A stretch of DNA of 64,000 bases from Cycas panzhihuaensis (taxonomy: Eukaryota > Cycadophyta): contig CM041465.1 of assembly GCA_023213395.1 (NCBI GenBank), positions 116,567,741-116,631,740 of the forward strand, in the 5' to 3' direction. Both the position numbers and the translations under genes were made by a program. The notes under the pieces are model-generated. The model did not search any database. It had not been told where the DNA came from and saw nothing but the letters and a program-made list of their open reading frames with translations. Positions 11,504 through 24,078 of the stretch are shown here, one piece after another (the first letter of the stretch is position 1; each line of letters starts with the position of its first letter).

Positions 11504-11505
11504 AA

Positions 11506-11517
11506 TGGTATCAGAAC
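11506..11517 (+). other. Element X primer-binding site
   Basis: TGGTATCAGAAC, complementary to the 3' end of plant initiator tRNA-Met except near its end. Confidence 0.7.
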
Positions 11518-11743
11518 CTATGATCAAGCCTAAATTTTATTTATGATTTTAAAGATTTGTAATAATTTCTCTTAGTGTTCCACACCATCAAAAGTATTGC
11601 AGATTTAAGGTTAATGTTATTGAATGAATATAATTAGGTGTTCTTTTAAGAATATAAACAATTCTTTTAAGAGAATTTCCAAATGATGAGCAACATGATA
11701 TTAATGTGTTAGCATGTGATAAATAAACAAGTAGGCATATAAA
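11518..11743 (+). other. Element X interior, left part
   Basis: AT-rich leader with no frame, interrupted at 11743 by element I. Confidence 0.5.
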
Positions 11744-12052
11744 TGCTAGAATATTAAAATATTAGAGAAAAATAAGGACATAATTAGCTAATTCACATCT
11801 ATTTATGCATACTAAAAAATGGTGGGCCCCATGCCAAAGACAAATTCTACTATATAAGGAAATTAATAATACATGAGATGACATATTGTATATCATATTA
11901 TATAGTATATAATGCTTTAAAAAATAAAAAATACAGGTATCTCACAAAATCATTTATCATCCTAGTATTACTATGGTTATTTTATTTGGTTGTTTAATAT
12001 TCTATTAGTTACATTTTTATCATGGTGTCAGAGTAGTTTTTCAATTCTAACA
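11744..12052 (+). repeat. Element I 5' LTR
   Basis: 309 bp. Near its end it contains an internal PBS look-alike, TGGTGTCAGAGT (12023-12034), that is also present in the 3' LTR. The true end is CTAACA before TGGTATCAGGGT. Confidence 0.8.
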
Positions 12053-13468
12053 TGGTATCAGGGTTAGGGTGAAGAAAAGGGGTTTGCTAAAAAGATAATG
12101 TTGTAGGTTTTCCACATTAAGAAGTTTATTTGCTAGTTGTGGATATCATTAGTGAATTCACTTGTGAAATGATAAAGCATGTTCAAGTCTATTTGAAGTT
12201 GTTTTATATATGTTCTCAAAATGTTGTTTGTATTGTTCTAGGTTATTTGAGCTCATTTACGAATCGATCACCTCCATTTTTGTTCCACGTAACCTTGTGT
12301 GACTGTGTGCAACCCAACTCCTATGCATAATATTTATGGCTCCTACTTCATGTGACCATTGAGTAATTGAGTATGAAGTCCATCTATGCCCCTTGTATGC
12401 CATACTACCTCCATTGTTTACCTCTGTATGAAATATTAATATTGTTATGAGAATACTTCCACATTACCTTTATGTGTAGCAACCCTTTACCCAATGTCAA
12501 TTTTGAAGAAGTAAAGTGTTTATATCCATGTGAAGTTGTTCTTATGATTTTTGTCTATATGATGTGAGTGTAAAAAACCTGGGAAGTAGCCCTATGTCAA
12601 AAACATCCTCCAAAGATTATAGTGACACCCAACCTCCTACATGCGACCTTTATAAGTATAGGCTTGACAATCCATGCTATTGTAAAAGATTGAAGCTCTA
12701 GCTTATTAATTGACTTGTATGTGATTAACTTCATTGTCTTACATTTTGCCTTAGATCTATACCCTACATATGTGAAGTATATATCTTCCCTCCTCTGAGC
12801 TCCATTGACCTACCTTATTTGAATTCTATTGAAGATTTAATACATGCTGTTGTCTATGAAGCTATCCTGAGCTAATCAAATTTTAGTAGATTCATCAACT
12901 TTCTTCAAGATTTAATTAAGTTTCAATGATTTTTCATAATTATGTCTGCTCATAGGGTTATTATTAAAGATCATATACCTTTTTAATTTTTGAGCTAGGT
13001 ATAAATATTTTTATATAGTTTCTTTGACATTAAGCTTGATTGGAATTCTATTTGTAGTTTTCTAGCCCCTAACAGATAAGCCTTTAGTCATATGCAACTC
13101 TGATGTGACTAATAGCTTAATCAATTAAAGGGGATAAACACTTATCCAATTCATTTTCATATTCATAAGGAGGTAATTATATTGTTTTCTTAATATCTTC
13201 TCAACTAGGAGTCTATTTTTTGAACTGTTTAAATTGTTGGAATCTTAACTTAACATATTATAGTTTGAACTATGATTGAGGTATTTTGATGTTATCTTTA
13301 TAGAGAATTTTCACTTTAAATTTGATGCATTATTTTAGAACCATGAGAGAAAATTGAGAAGTAAAATTCATATAGGATAACATATTGAGTATGATGAACT
13401 GATGTGCTTACTTACAATTATATATGAATGACTTTTTGCACCTATTATGATTATTTTTCATTAATAAA
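12053..13468 (+). other. Element I leader
   Basis: PBS followed by about 1.4 kb without a convincing frame. The 66-codon open frame at 12130-12330 has no family resemblance. Confidence 0.5.
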
Positions 13469-14330
13469 ATGGAATATTCTCATCCACTTCTTGTGGTTCC
13501 TAAATTTAGTGGGTGAAATCACTTTATATGGTTAAGAAGAATAAAACCTATTTTGGAAGTTAAGCATTTATAGAATATTGTTACTAAAAGATACAAAGCT
13601 CTAAACCAATTTAACCTGAAATTAAATTAACACTGATTAAGAACAAGAATTGACAAAAGTTATAGAAAAATATATAAAAGCACTCACTTACATCTTCTCT
13701 AATTTGGAAAAACATATATAGACATAAGTATATCATGCTACTGCTTCAAAAGAAGCATGTGATATGTTAAAATCTATTTATACTCTAGATGTTAGGCCAT
13801 TTGAAGAAAAGCCAGTGATTGTTGAAGATAAAAACAAGTTGAAAAAGGTTGATAAACCTATCAAACCAGTTATTCATTTGAGAGGAATATTCAGAAGACT
13901 AAAGCCTCAAGGTAATGTTATAAGTGATTCTTAAGCAAATGTAGAAGTCCATGATAAAAAGGTATACTAAAAATCTAAAGAAAAGGTATATCAAGAAAAA
14001 GAGAATATGATTGATCAAATTATTATTGAATTTACTACTATTGAATGCACTATTGAATCTACTATTATTAAGATTATTAGTGTTGAGAATGTTGAATTTA
14101 ATGAAGATGTTATTAAAGAATCTAATGACGATTCTAATTATTCAAATGATGAGAACAATTTGCAAGTTGAAGAAATCAAATAGATTGAGATTGAGTCCAA
14201 TCTAGGAGATATTCCTATGATCCAAGGTGATCAAGATAAAATAAAAAACAAGGAAGTTCAAACAAAAGTTCCTGAAATAGCTAACGTTATAAAGATACTT
14301 GAAGACCTATATTAAATAGTTTACCTGATT
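13469..14330 (+). pseudogene. Element I gag-like protein, decayed
   Basis: The ATG at 13469 opens MEYSHPLLVVPKFSG, then HFIWLRRIKPILEVKHL and NIVTKRYKALNQF, the N-terminal pattern of copia-type UBN2 gag (P-F-G-NY--W---M---L----LW--V--GY). A Lys-rich middle (KPVIVEDKNKLKKVDKPIKP) and an acidic tail (about 14085-14180, NEDVIKESNDDSNYSNDE) follow. No zinc knuckle or pol follows before the 3' LTR. Several stops and at least one frameshift interrupt it. As in TR-GAG elements, the protein probably packaged its own RNA into particles supplied with pol by another copia element. The gag call is moderately strong; the family is not identified. Confidence 0.6.
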
Positions 14331-14583
14331 GAACCTATAAAGATTTAATATGATTTTGAGAATGATATACAACTAATGAAGAATCTAGTATTACAAGATA
14401 GAATGAAGCATATTAACATCAAGCATCATCGTTATAGTCAAGAGTTGATATGACAAAGACAAGCCAAATATTAATATCAAATTAAAGACCAAGTACAAGA
14501 TATTATTTTCATAAAATTTTCAAGAACTAGATGTTGGAAATTCAAATGAATATTTATATACCAAAACATTCATTAAAGGAGAG

Positions 14584-14912
14584 TGTTAGAATATTAAAAT
14601 ATTAGAGAAAAATAAGGATATAATTATCTAATATATATTTATCTATGACTACTAAAAAATGTTAGATTATACACCAGAGACAAATTCTACTATATAAGGA
14701 TATTAATAGTACATGAGACGATATATTGTATATCATATTATATAGTATGTAATATTATGAAAAATAAAAAATGAAGGTATCTCACAATAGTATTTATGAT
14801 CCCAGTATTACTATGGTTATTTTATTTTATTATTTTCTCATTTATTTAATTATTTAATATTCTGATAGTTACATTTCTATCATGGTGTCAGAGTGAATTT
14901 TTAATTCTAATA
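14584..14912 (+). repeat. Element I 3' LTR
   Basis: 329 bp, aligned to 11744-12052. It carries an extra ~20-bp AT-rich stretch near 14825-14855. Confidence 0.8.
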
Positions 14913-14917
14913 ATAGG

Positions 14918-15817
14918 GAACTATTATCCCTAGTTTCCTCTTTTAATTTCTACAAACACCTCTAATAGGACCTTTATCACTCATATAAGTAGTTGCCATT
15001 ATGACTAGCACCCTCACTTTTATGGCATCTTCACACTTTACAATTTTAGTTCTTTAATTAACTCATTCACTAATGCCACGAGTGTAATTGTACTAGTGGG
15101 AGTAATATTCACTTTAATAGAAGACCATAATGTCATTTTCCACCCCAAGGAAAATGGAGTCTTCTATATTACTATTGGGTCCATTAGATATTATTGATGC
15201 AACACAAGCTACAAATCTTATAATAAGTATCTCTTTATCCAAGGGGCCTCCCTCTTCACCATCAAATTCTACAATTGTGCTTATACCACTTATGGCATCT
15301 ATACCACTAATTGTTGAGTATGAAAAGCAAGATAAGTCTTCTCCTCATACCTTGTTAAAGAGTATACATAGAGTCATACTTTTAACCAAGGTTTTAGATA
15401 TACATATAAGGATTTTAAAGCTTCTAGTAGGTTTGCCATTAGCATGACCAATACAACACAAAATTATGCTTATTACTACTAAGAATCACATCAAGGAAGG
15501 GCCTAATAGTAGTATCCATGGGATATCTACTCTTGAAGGTATATACGAATTCTAGGCAATGACCACCTATGAAACACCTAACACTCTCTTAACAATAATT
15601 TCCATCTATAAGAATCTAACATCCATCATGTAATATTTATTTACTCCTTCATTAGGTACTCTTCTTAGTAAGAAGGCATACTACATGACCTCATACTTAA
15701 TATATAAGAAGATTGAAGCATGGCTCTCTTAAGCCATTATGGAAATCTTCTCTCAAATCTATAAAAGTCCATGAAATTAGGGGCAATTCCCTCTAAATGA
15801 AAGAGGAATTAATAAGA
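14918..15817 (+). other. Element X interior, right part
   Basis: Continues X after element I. An open frame of 105 codons (15130-15447, MSFSTPRKMESSILLLG...) has hydrophobic and Ser-rich composition, but I recognise no domain. It could be a relic of gag or chance. Confidence 0.4.
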
Positions 15818-16996
15818 TCTATTTCACTTATCATATATTATAATCCATTCACTTTATGCACTTTCTTTCTATTTTGACAATCAGGTCACTTAGGGTATAA
15901 AAATAACTAATGTATAATTAAAGCATAGTTAAGTTAGTGCATCTTAGTTATAAAAAGGATCTAGCATTTTAATTTTATACTTCAATAGATACTATTTCTA
16001 ATTGATTTCAATTATAAATTACATGTAATTAATAGTTTGTATGTAATAACCCACTCATCTTATAAATAGAGGAGGGGCATACTATCACGAAGAGAGAAGG
16101 AATAGAGAGTGGGATTTTAGAGAAAAGAATAGGAAGAGCAAATATACATATAGTTATTTTTAAGTTTTCTTAAATAAAACGAAGCACTCTTCCCATTTCT
16201 AGGTTTTGTTCCAAGCATGCCTCCCTATGTATGATTATCATGATGCACACTTATATTTATAATAACATTTTAACCATTAGTGCACCCACAACTCTAGCAC
16301 TATCTAATTGGCATCCTAGAAGAGAACTCAACTTTCATATGCCATACTTTCCAATTCTAGTTTGAAAACTAAATTTCTATATGTATTAGAATGGCCGAGA
16401 ACTATTATAGAATGACTAGAATGACCTAGAAATCATTGTAAAATGGCCAAAATGCCTTAGGAAATGGTTACACGAACAATGATACTCTCAAGAAATTAGC
16501 TTAAGAATAATTACAAATTAGAATTATTAGAAAGAAATAATTGCAATTGAGAGGGAATGGTTCCAAGAATGATTCCTATAGAGGATACTTCTAGGTATTC
16601 TATTTTTAATTCTTTATTCCCTCACTTTAGTTATTTATTGCCATATGGTTATTATACTCATTTATTGGCTATAGTTTTTTTTTTCTCCCTTGTCTCAATA
16701 TATCAAGTGATATCTAAGCTCCATCCTCTTTCCTAGGGTTAATCCAACTATTTGCATGTTTTCCTTGACCCTGTTGAGGTCATATTAATTTATTAGTAAG
16801 CTTGATTCCCTTCCTAAGGACCTTATCAATTATCTTCAAATTGATTGTCTCCTCACCCTGTTACATACCAATTTGGTATGAGAGAGCTCATCTTTACTAC
16901 TTTAGTTCCAAAATGGATATCAAATATTTATCTCATCTCATTAATTACATATCAAAAGGCATTTAAGCAAGTTATCATCACTTTAACTTCATAGCA
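15818..16996 (+). repeat. Element X 3' LTR
   Basis: Aligned to 10222-11503 and ends ATAGCA. Carries the matching TATA box. Confidence 0.7.
16061..16068 (+). promoter_or_regulatory. TATA box in element X 3' LTR
   Basis: TATAAATA followed by GAGGAGGGGCATACTA, the counterpart of the box at 10545. Confidence 0.5.
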
Positions 16997-19039
16997 TGTA
17001 GTAAGTTATATTATTCTCTAATTAAATGAAAGGTATCTCTCGTTAGTGATCTAATAATTTAGAATGCATTCTAGTATATACTCCTCTTTTTGCTTTACAA
17101 ATCAAGATATAAAATAGCATTTGATCGCTATAGAACTTTGGAGCCTTAACCTTTAATTTTTTATTTATTAACTAATAAAACATCATTATAAGTAACCATG
17201 TAGCACATGGTAGTTATGTGAAAGCATGAAGAAACCAAGGAGTTCATTTTGGAAGATTTAAAATCACATAGATATTATGTATCTTGTCTATAACATGCCT
17301 AAGGCCCTTAGTTAATGTACATTTTGAAAATAGTATGTATTGATTAATCAATAAATACTTACAAGGTAATATTTAATATAAATTAAAATGATGTATGTGG
17401 ACTCTTATAGGGATTTTTCTATTATGTTTATATGTTTATCTTATTAATATAAGAAGCAATTTTAACCCAAAAAATAAAAATAAAAAATTAAGTAATGTAA
17501 ATATTTTAAATAAAATAAAAAGAAAAGAAAAGAAGAATACATGTTTTGCTATTAACATCTAAATTCTATTAAGCAAATAAAATATTTATAGATTTATATG
17601 TGTTATCTTTTAGGATAGAGAGCTTTATGGTCTATATGTGATGTAGTAGCATCCACAAATCCCAAGTTTAAAGGGCTACCTTGTCGGGATAATAACTTTT
17701 AACTCAAGTATCTATTTTCACCCCATTTCTTGGAAGAGTTAGATCTATAAATTGTTATCATAATACACTCTATGGATTATGATTATAATACACTCTAAAA
17801 ATAAAATTTATGATTATTTATCACTTTTAAAAATTTTTAAGAGTATTAGATTTTTTAGTTAGGGTTATTAGTATTTCCATATGGCCCATGGCATATTTAA
17901 CTACCCATGGATAATTTTTATGAGATTTAAAATACTTTTAAAAACTTACGAAAAATAGAAAGTTTTAGATTTGGGGTTTTTCCTACTCCAAGTTAGTTTC
18001 CTAGTTTTAGAGAATGACAGTTAAGATTTTTATATGGCCAAAGGTTATGAATTTATATATTTGTGTATTGTAAAAATGTCCAATTTTTAATTTTTGAAAA
18101 TTTGGGTAATGGAAAGATATAAATATGTAAAAACAAGTGTTCTTGTGAAAAACTTGGTTATGTTTTCTCTAAGATATATTATCCTATTTACATACTTGTG
18201 TTATTGAAGATGATCACTACCCCATTAACATGGATTAAGATCAAGCAAATGACATGCAATGAATATCCATAGGCTTCATAATTTTAATGTTTAGAGTGTT
18301 TTGAGATGTTTTTGTTTGCCGTAGAAGTTTACGCTATGATAATGATTAAATAATTTTTAAAGTGTCGAGGGCATATCAATGTAAGAATAAAAATATGTAA
18401 ACCCCTTATATTAAGGCCTTAATACAAAAGGTTTATATACTAAGGGTAATAGAAAATTTAAAAGGCATCTACATATAAAGGGATGTAAATGGATTCGTTA
18501 GCAACTATAGCCTCAAAACATTAGTTAGTAATTTGAAACTTGCGAGTAGAGGGGTGACGTAGATCCAAAGGAAAAACAAAATGTTTTTATGTTATTGGGA
18601 AATGCCCCATTAACAAGATAAATGGATGACTATTAAGTAGTCTAAATTTTGGATTAAAAGGTCATGTTGAGAGTTGCTTGAAAATCTCCATAATATTTAA
18701 TTGATATAGGATCGTGGTTGTAATAGCATTTTATGTGAAAGCATAAGTATTGAGGATTTTTTAAAATCAAAGTTACTTGGTAGAAATGGTTTATAGTTAA
18801 GTTTCCTTCAAAATTTTTGTCAAGCCAAAATATTATGAATTAATGGGTTAATAATCTTGTAATACTCAACCGTTGAATAGGCTAATCATTTGAATGTCTT
18901 GGTGTGATGTAAGCAACATTAATTTATTAATAACATAAATACGTTTAACAAAAATATAAAACATTCATTTGTAAAGTTCTTTATTCCTCGACTCAAAAAG
19001 GCAACTTTTATAAAAGCTTCTCTAGAGAATGGACATCAA
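16997..19039. other. Gene-free DNA
   Basis: AT-rich and without LTR-like ends, repeats or open frames of note. I see nothing to annotate. Confidence 0.5.
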
Positions 19040-19930
19040 TGAAGATTTAGGAAATTTGGCTAAGAGACAACATAGTCGTTTTTTCAATGCTTCGTGCTTG
19101 CATTGATCTTTGCTCTTGGCATACAGATAGTTTAGAGTTTGGGTTATCATTTAGATGTACCCAAGTTGCTACACAACCTACACGTTCCTCTTTTTATTAG
19201 TCTCATTTCTTCAAGGACCATGCGTGTGCTGCAATGTACAATTCTTTTATTAATATATTTACCTTAAGTCACAACATAAATTATTTGTAATGATTGGTGT
19301 GAGCCGCTCGCTCATTTTAATTCTTGAACAATCGGTTTGAATTGAAAATTTCAGAGGTCCTCAACTATGAGAAATGAAGAACGATTGTTGCATGGCATTC
19401 TGATTTCAGAAAAATACGGAACTGGAGTTGATACTGAAAGCAAATGGGTGACGTGGATGCACACTTTGATAATCATAAATTCAGTCAAAATGGAAGACAC
19501 TCCCGAAATCTCTGGACGAACGTATCCCCGAAAAAATGGGCAGAAGCAACACAGTTGATTCCACGCTAATCAGCGATCCATTTTCAATTTGTAAAATATA
19601 CATTTTTGCCCAAAAAACCATAGGGCGCTGACGTATCAATCGCTTGAAGGCTGACTAATTTTGTTGACCGTCTTTACGTCGCCGCTGAGTAAAACAAAAA
19701 CGGAACTCAATGCACGAGGTACCGACTACTGCTACGTGTCAAATTCTTAGCGTTAACTGAGCCCGACAGTTCCCACTTATACGTCTTATATATTTTATTT
19801 ATATATTTTTTTATAGTAATTTGAATGACCCAAGAGACTATATTTATTACTAAAATGACCGAACCTCCGCTATCGTAGGGATGAAGAAGTGTGTGTTAGG
19901 TATCTTTTGTTGGACGAGGGGATGCACATT
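19040..19930. other. CpG-dense low-copy-looking island, possible promoter or gene relic
   Basis: The stretch 19300-19930 holds about 30 CpG dinucleotides, while neighbouring kilobases hold almost none. It contains G-box/ABRE and bZIP-type cores (TGACGTGG at 19449-19456, CTACGTGTC at 19732-19740, and several TGACG or GACGT). An AT block rich in TATA-like sequence follows at 19786-19815, which could serve as a core promoter for either strand. A 63-codon plus-strand frame (19367-19558, MRNEERLLHGILISEKYGTG...) spans much of it but matches nothing I know. No exon-like frame continues on either side. It may be the promoter or first-exon relic of a host gene, or a TE that escaped methylation. The gene is not identified. 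Confidence 0.45.
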
Positions 19931-21817
19931 GGTTGGAGAATGGACCTATAGGTAAACCAACTCCTTCATAGGTAACCTCCATTTTCCAAGATTTGTATAA
20001 AATATGTATCTTGGAACGAGGATGTTATGCTCTTTCTAAGCACCTATTTTGTGAGCCATACATCTTGTGCAAGCACATCCACTACTTAGGATGGAATAAA
20101 ATGATAAAGTCTCTTCCATTCTATAGCATGTTAGGAGCATATTGATTTAAGATTGTAGCGGTTGTTGTTTTCGTGATTTGGTAATAATGTAACATTTTTA
20201 AAAAATATTTCATGATGAAGAAATTAAATGCACGGTCTAATGAAACCCAAAACTTCAAGGGTGAGCCTTACATTCATTTTGATACTTTCTTTTTCAAAAT
20301 GTATCTCCACGCCTTCTGCTTGTCCCTTAGACATGTACATTGGGTACTTTAAGAATTGGAGGATAAAGGAAGTGGAAGTAAAATGACCTACCCTAATTAG
20401 TTAAAGCTTAGTCAACCATACATCAATAAGGGTCTTGGGAGTCAACACGCAATAACTACGATCCATAAAGAAAGAAAGGTTTGTGGGAATTGATCCAACT
20501 AGGCAATCAACAATTCAAGGTCATTTTCAAATATAAGTAACCAAGCAATTTAATCCATTAAAATGACTCAAATGTTAAAAGTGGAAATGATATTACATTT
20601 GTCAATTTAAACACACGAGGATAAAATATTAGTATTCCCCTATCCAAAGATGTGAGATTAGCTTGTAAAAACTTACTAGTTAGTAAATATTGAATTATAA
20701 CCCAATAAGTCATCTAATCATTTAGAATATTATTCAAATGTTTTAAGATTTTAAAATATACATAGCATACATATCAACAATGTTATATTTATAACAGTTA
20801 ACTTGGTAAGTTTATAGAGAGCTCAATAAGATAATTACATTTATAACAATCAATTAACAACTACATAACTAAATTATTACCTCCATTCATTTAGTCATAT
20901 ATGAGAATCAGGAACAAAACCATATAATGGAATGGAAGGATTTTACAAACAAAAACCATGGATAAGCATGTGTTTTCTAGCACAATTTATAAATGTTATT
21001 ATAATAAATATAAATAGTATTAATTGTAAAAAAATATCTCACATTTATATAGCTCTAACACCTTAAACAACTTTGGCTCTAGAAGTGTTATGATCCAACA
21101 TTTGAGTGAGATAGATACCATGCTATAAACTTTGTCACTCAACCTTAGCTAAGGCATACATGCCAATGAAGAATATCATATAATGTGACTAAGACCACTA
21201 GTGTATGAATAAGTATCTTTCATAGTGTTTATGAAGCCACATGTTTAAAACTCCAATTTGTTATCTATGTTACAGTATTATTAATGCCATTAAGTGTTGG
21301 ATAGTGTAATGAGCCAACATGATAATATTTATTTAATTAGAGAAGCTAACTCCTAAAATAAATGAATATGTATATGTGTGTGTGTGTGTGTGTGTTTGCA
21401 TGAGAGAGACAGAGACAAAGACAGAGACAGAGAGATTAATTAGAGGACATTATGATTTTCCATTATTTAACTATGGATTAATCTTAAGATATTCAATACT
21501 TTAATGCCTAATAATTGTCATTCATCTGTTGTTGTTATTTTATTGATTTTAACATTCATATCCAAACTATTTGCTGAGTTATAATTTATTGTCTTAAGTG
21601 TGTTAATCAAACCTAACGTTTATGCTTAGATACTAGTATGGACAGCCTTTAGACATAACTTGGCCTAACAATAACACGAGGAGTTAAATTTACTCATAAA
21701 TATCAAACCATACTTGGCCTCATCAGCACACTGCTATATAGTATTTATCTTTGCTTAGTGTGACAATTACATCTAAGCTTAATCACCCTTTTGACCTATT
21801 CTTGGCCTTATTATAAC
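19931..21817. other. Gene-free DNA
   Basis: No coding frame or paired repeat. Contains a (TG)n tract at about 21373-21395 followed by a GAGACA-type purine repeat to about 21434. Confidence 0.5.
21373..21434. repeat. (TG)n and (GAGACA)n low-complexity tract
   Basis: About 11 TG units followed by imperfect AGAGACAGAGACAAAGACAG repeats. Confidence 0.85.
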
Positions 21818-22101
21818 TAGTAGAATAAAAAGATAAAGAGAGCAAAATGAAATGCAAGAAGGGGCATGACTAATATTCTATGAAAAGGGTGGTGTTCATG
21901 AAGAGTAGGGTTTTTGGATCCTCTAAATAAATAAGCAGGACCGAGAGGGATTTAGTACACCTCTGAAGTTCTATCGCTAATTGGCATTGACAAATGCCTG
22001 ACATGCTACTGCTAAAATATCTCCATGATATGGTTTATTACCTTGATATAGGTAATTTCCCCAAGGCTGATACATGCCTCAATATGTGTATTATTCCAAC
22101 A
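21818..22101 (-). repeat. Element H 3' LTR
   Basis: 284 bp, aligned to 36114-36395, starting TGTTGG on the minus strand. Confidence 0.85.
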
Positions 22102-22113
22102 TTTCTCTCCAAA

Positions 22114-23765
22114 TAATTCCTATTTAGGGAGACTCAAAATTTAACTCTGAATTTGATAAACTTTATTTTACTAAATGCCTTCAGTGTCGCAATAGACTAA
22201 TTCTAATTCACTTTGTTATACCAACTGTCTAATAAAGTGATGTCATATTTCAATGTGTTTTCTTTTGCCATGAAACACTGGAGTCCAAGTCATTTGAATT
22301 ATGTTTTAATTATCATAAAGCAACTATGTGGGACCAACCTGCTCTTCCTATAAATCCTGAAGTAATCTTCTAAGCCAAACTATTTTACATATTCCTGCTA
22401 CAACTGCTTTGTACTTTACTAGAAAGAGATTGTTACTTGCTTCTTTGAACTCCATGCTACTATTGCTAAACCCAAACTAAATACATATCCTGAAGTAGAT
22501 TTCCTATCATCTATATAATCTACCTAGTATAATTCTATATAGTCAATTAACCTGCAATCTCTTAATGACCTATAATGCAATCTATATCTAATATAACCTC
22601 TCAAACACCTGAGAATCCTTTTGGTTGCTTACCAATATTTTATCTTAGCCTCATACATAAATCTAAAAATCACACTGACGACATACATGATATTTGGTCA
22701 AGTTGAAGTTACGTAAATTAGGCTCTTAATCATCTGTCTATAAAGTATAAGATCAACTAATTATGATTCTTCAAACTTGGATAATTTCAACCCAACCTCT
22801 ACTGGTATTGCAAGTGGCTTACAACTACTTATGTTGAACTTCTACAATATATCCAATGTGTATTTCCTTTGGGAGACAAATATCCCTTTTTTATCCTACC
22901 ATACATCAATGCCAAAAAAGTAATACATAAGTCCCAAGTCTTTCATCTCAAATTCTTTGCACATATCTTTCTTAGGACAAATAATTATAATTCCTAGTAT
23001 ATACTAGGTCATCTATATATAAGCCTATAATTAATATTAAACTTTCCTCTAATTTTATATATAAATTGAAGTCTGATTAGTTTTTTTAGAATCCTTTATC
23101 CTTAAAATATTTATCAATCCTAGAGTACCATGCTATAAGTGCTTGCTTGAGTCCATACAAGGCCTTTTTGAATTTATAGACCTTGTCTTCTTTTCCTTTC
23201 ACTTTAAATCTCTTAGGTTATTAGACATAGATCTCTTCATCTATATAGTCATTCAAGAAGGCACTTTTTACATCCATTTGATGGACTATCTAACTTTGTT
23301 GTGCAACTAAGGTTATAATTAATCTCACAATTTCTAATCTTGTAACAGGTACAAATATTTCATTGTAATGTATACCTTCAATTTGAGCATAACCTTTTGT
23401 AACTAATCTTATCTTATATTTATTAATGTACCCATCTAATTTAAATTTGGTCTTATAAACCTATTTTATTCCAATGGTATTCTTACTAGGTGGAAAATCT
23501 ACTAACTCCCATGTGTTATTTTTTAATAAGGTATTGTACTCTTCCTTTATTACATTCTTCCATTCATCTCAGTTGTTTGCCTATTTAAAGTTGTAAGGCT
23601 CATTAGACTCTGTAACTCAAGTCATAAGTGTAAAGTTCACCTTTTAAGATCTTCTTGTTCTTCTCTCAAAGTTAGTGTCTAAGATGTTTTGAGGGTTATG
23701 AACCTTTTATACCCATTTTAGGACCCTTTGATTTGAAGTAGAAGGTCCTACTTCTTTTACATTAG
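22114..23765 (-). pseudogene. Element H polyprotein, RT and RNase H part
   Basis: On the minus strand the RT domain begins near 23600 (DEWKNVIKEEYNTLLKNNTW, then WELVDFPPSKNTIG). It continues through IRLVTKGYAQIEGIHYNEIF, HQMDVKSAFLNDYIDEEIYV and [15 protein letters not shown] (about 23180-23130) to the catalytic motif LYIDDLVYT (about 23020), with both aspartates present. RNase H follows, with VFHGKRKHIEI near 22270. This is the standard Ty1/copia layout. Stops occur throughout and the frame is broken, so no enzyme can be made. The N-terminal part of the polyprotein continues at 31451-33855; element B separates them at the integrase/RT linker (SSGTNVSN joined to VKEVGPSTSN). Confidence 0.85.
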
Positions 23766-24076
23766 TGAAAGAGGTGAATGTATCAAGGTCATTTGTGTAG
23801 ATTAATTAAGTGACCATAGGATATATTGTTAGCATTAGTCTCTTAGTAAAATATACTTTGTGTATATTTAAATACAATTTTAAGTTTATCATTAGGAAGA
23901 AAAATCCTAACCCTAATGCTCATCCTTAATAATAAAAGATGAAATCTCAATGAGGGAGTTATTATTCATTCTCACATCCAAGCTTTGCTCTCATATCTTG
24001 TTTTTATTTCTTCTTTATTCTGTATTATCATTGTGTGTATGTGAGTGATTTATTCCCTAGATCCATCATTCCTTCA
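23766..24076 (+). repeat. Element B 5' LTR
   Basis: 311 bp. Contains an AATAAAAGAT polyadenylation-like signal, as does the 3' copy. Related to the LTRs of element C. Confidence 0.9.
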
Positions 24077-24078
24077 TA

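Larger units (their letters stand above)
11744..14912 (+). mobile_element. Element I: gag-only (TR-GAG-like) LTR retrotransposon nested in X
   Basis: LTRs at 11744-12052 and 14584-14912 start TGCTAGAATATT and TGTTAGAATATT and end CTAACA and CTAATA. A PBS (TGGTATCAGGGT, 12053-12064) follows the first, and a polypurine tract AAAGGAGAG precedes the second. Flanks are ATAAA and ATAGG, three of five identical with two G/A differences, so an eroded TSD is plausible. The 2.5-kb interior has a gag-like frame only, with no protease, integrase or RT. Confidence 0.8.
10222..16996 (+). mobile_element. Element X: LTR retrotransposon with ~1.2-kb LTRs, no coding core, hosting element I
   Basis: Direct repeats 10222-11503 and 15818-16996 align along most of their length, including a TATA box followed by GAGGAGGGGCATACTA. 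The left copy is followed by a clear PBS (11506-11517, TGGTATCAGAAC). Without element I and its target duplication the interior is only about 1.1 kb and has no recognisable gag or pol, so X is a LARD-type non-autonomous element. The outer start is uncertain: homology begins at a CTATTTCACTTATCA block with no clear TG, and I cannot see a target-site duplication. Confidence 0.7.

Noticed and set aside
12023-12034. TGGTGTCAGAGT as the PBS of element I
   Set aside because: The same site and following bases occur in the 3' LTR, so it lies inside the LTR. The real PBS is TGGTATCAGGGT at 12053.
19367-19558. 63-codon frame as a host gene exon
   Set aside because: No known motif, no splice-supported continuation, and CpG-rich DNA favours chance open frames; kept only as part of the island.
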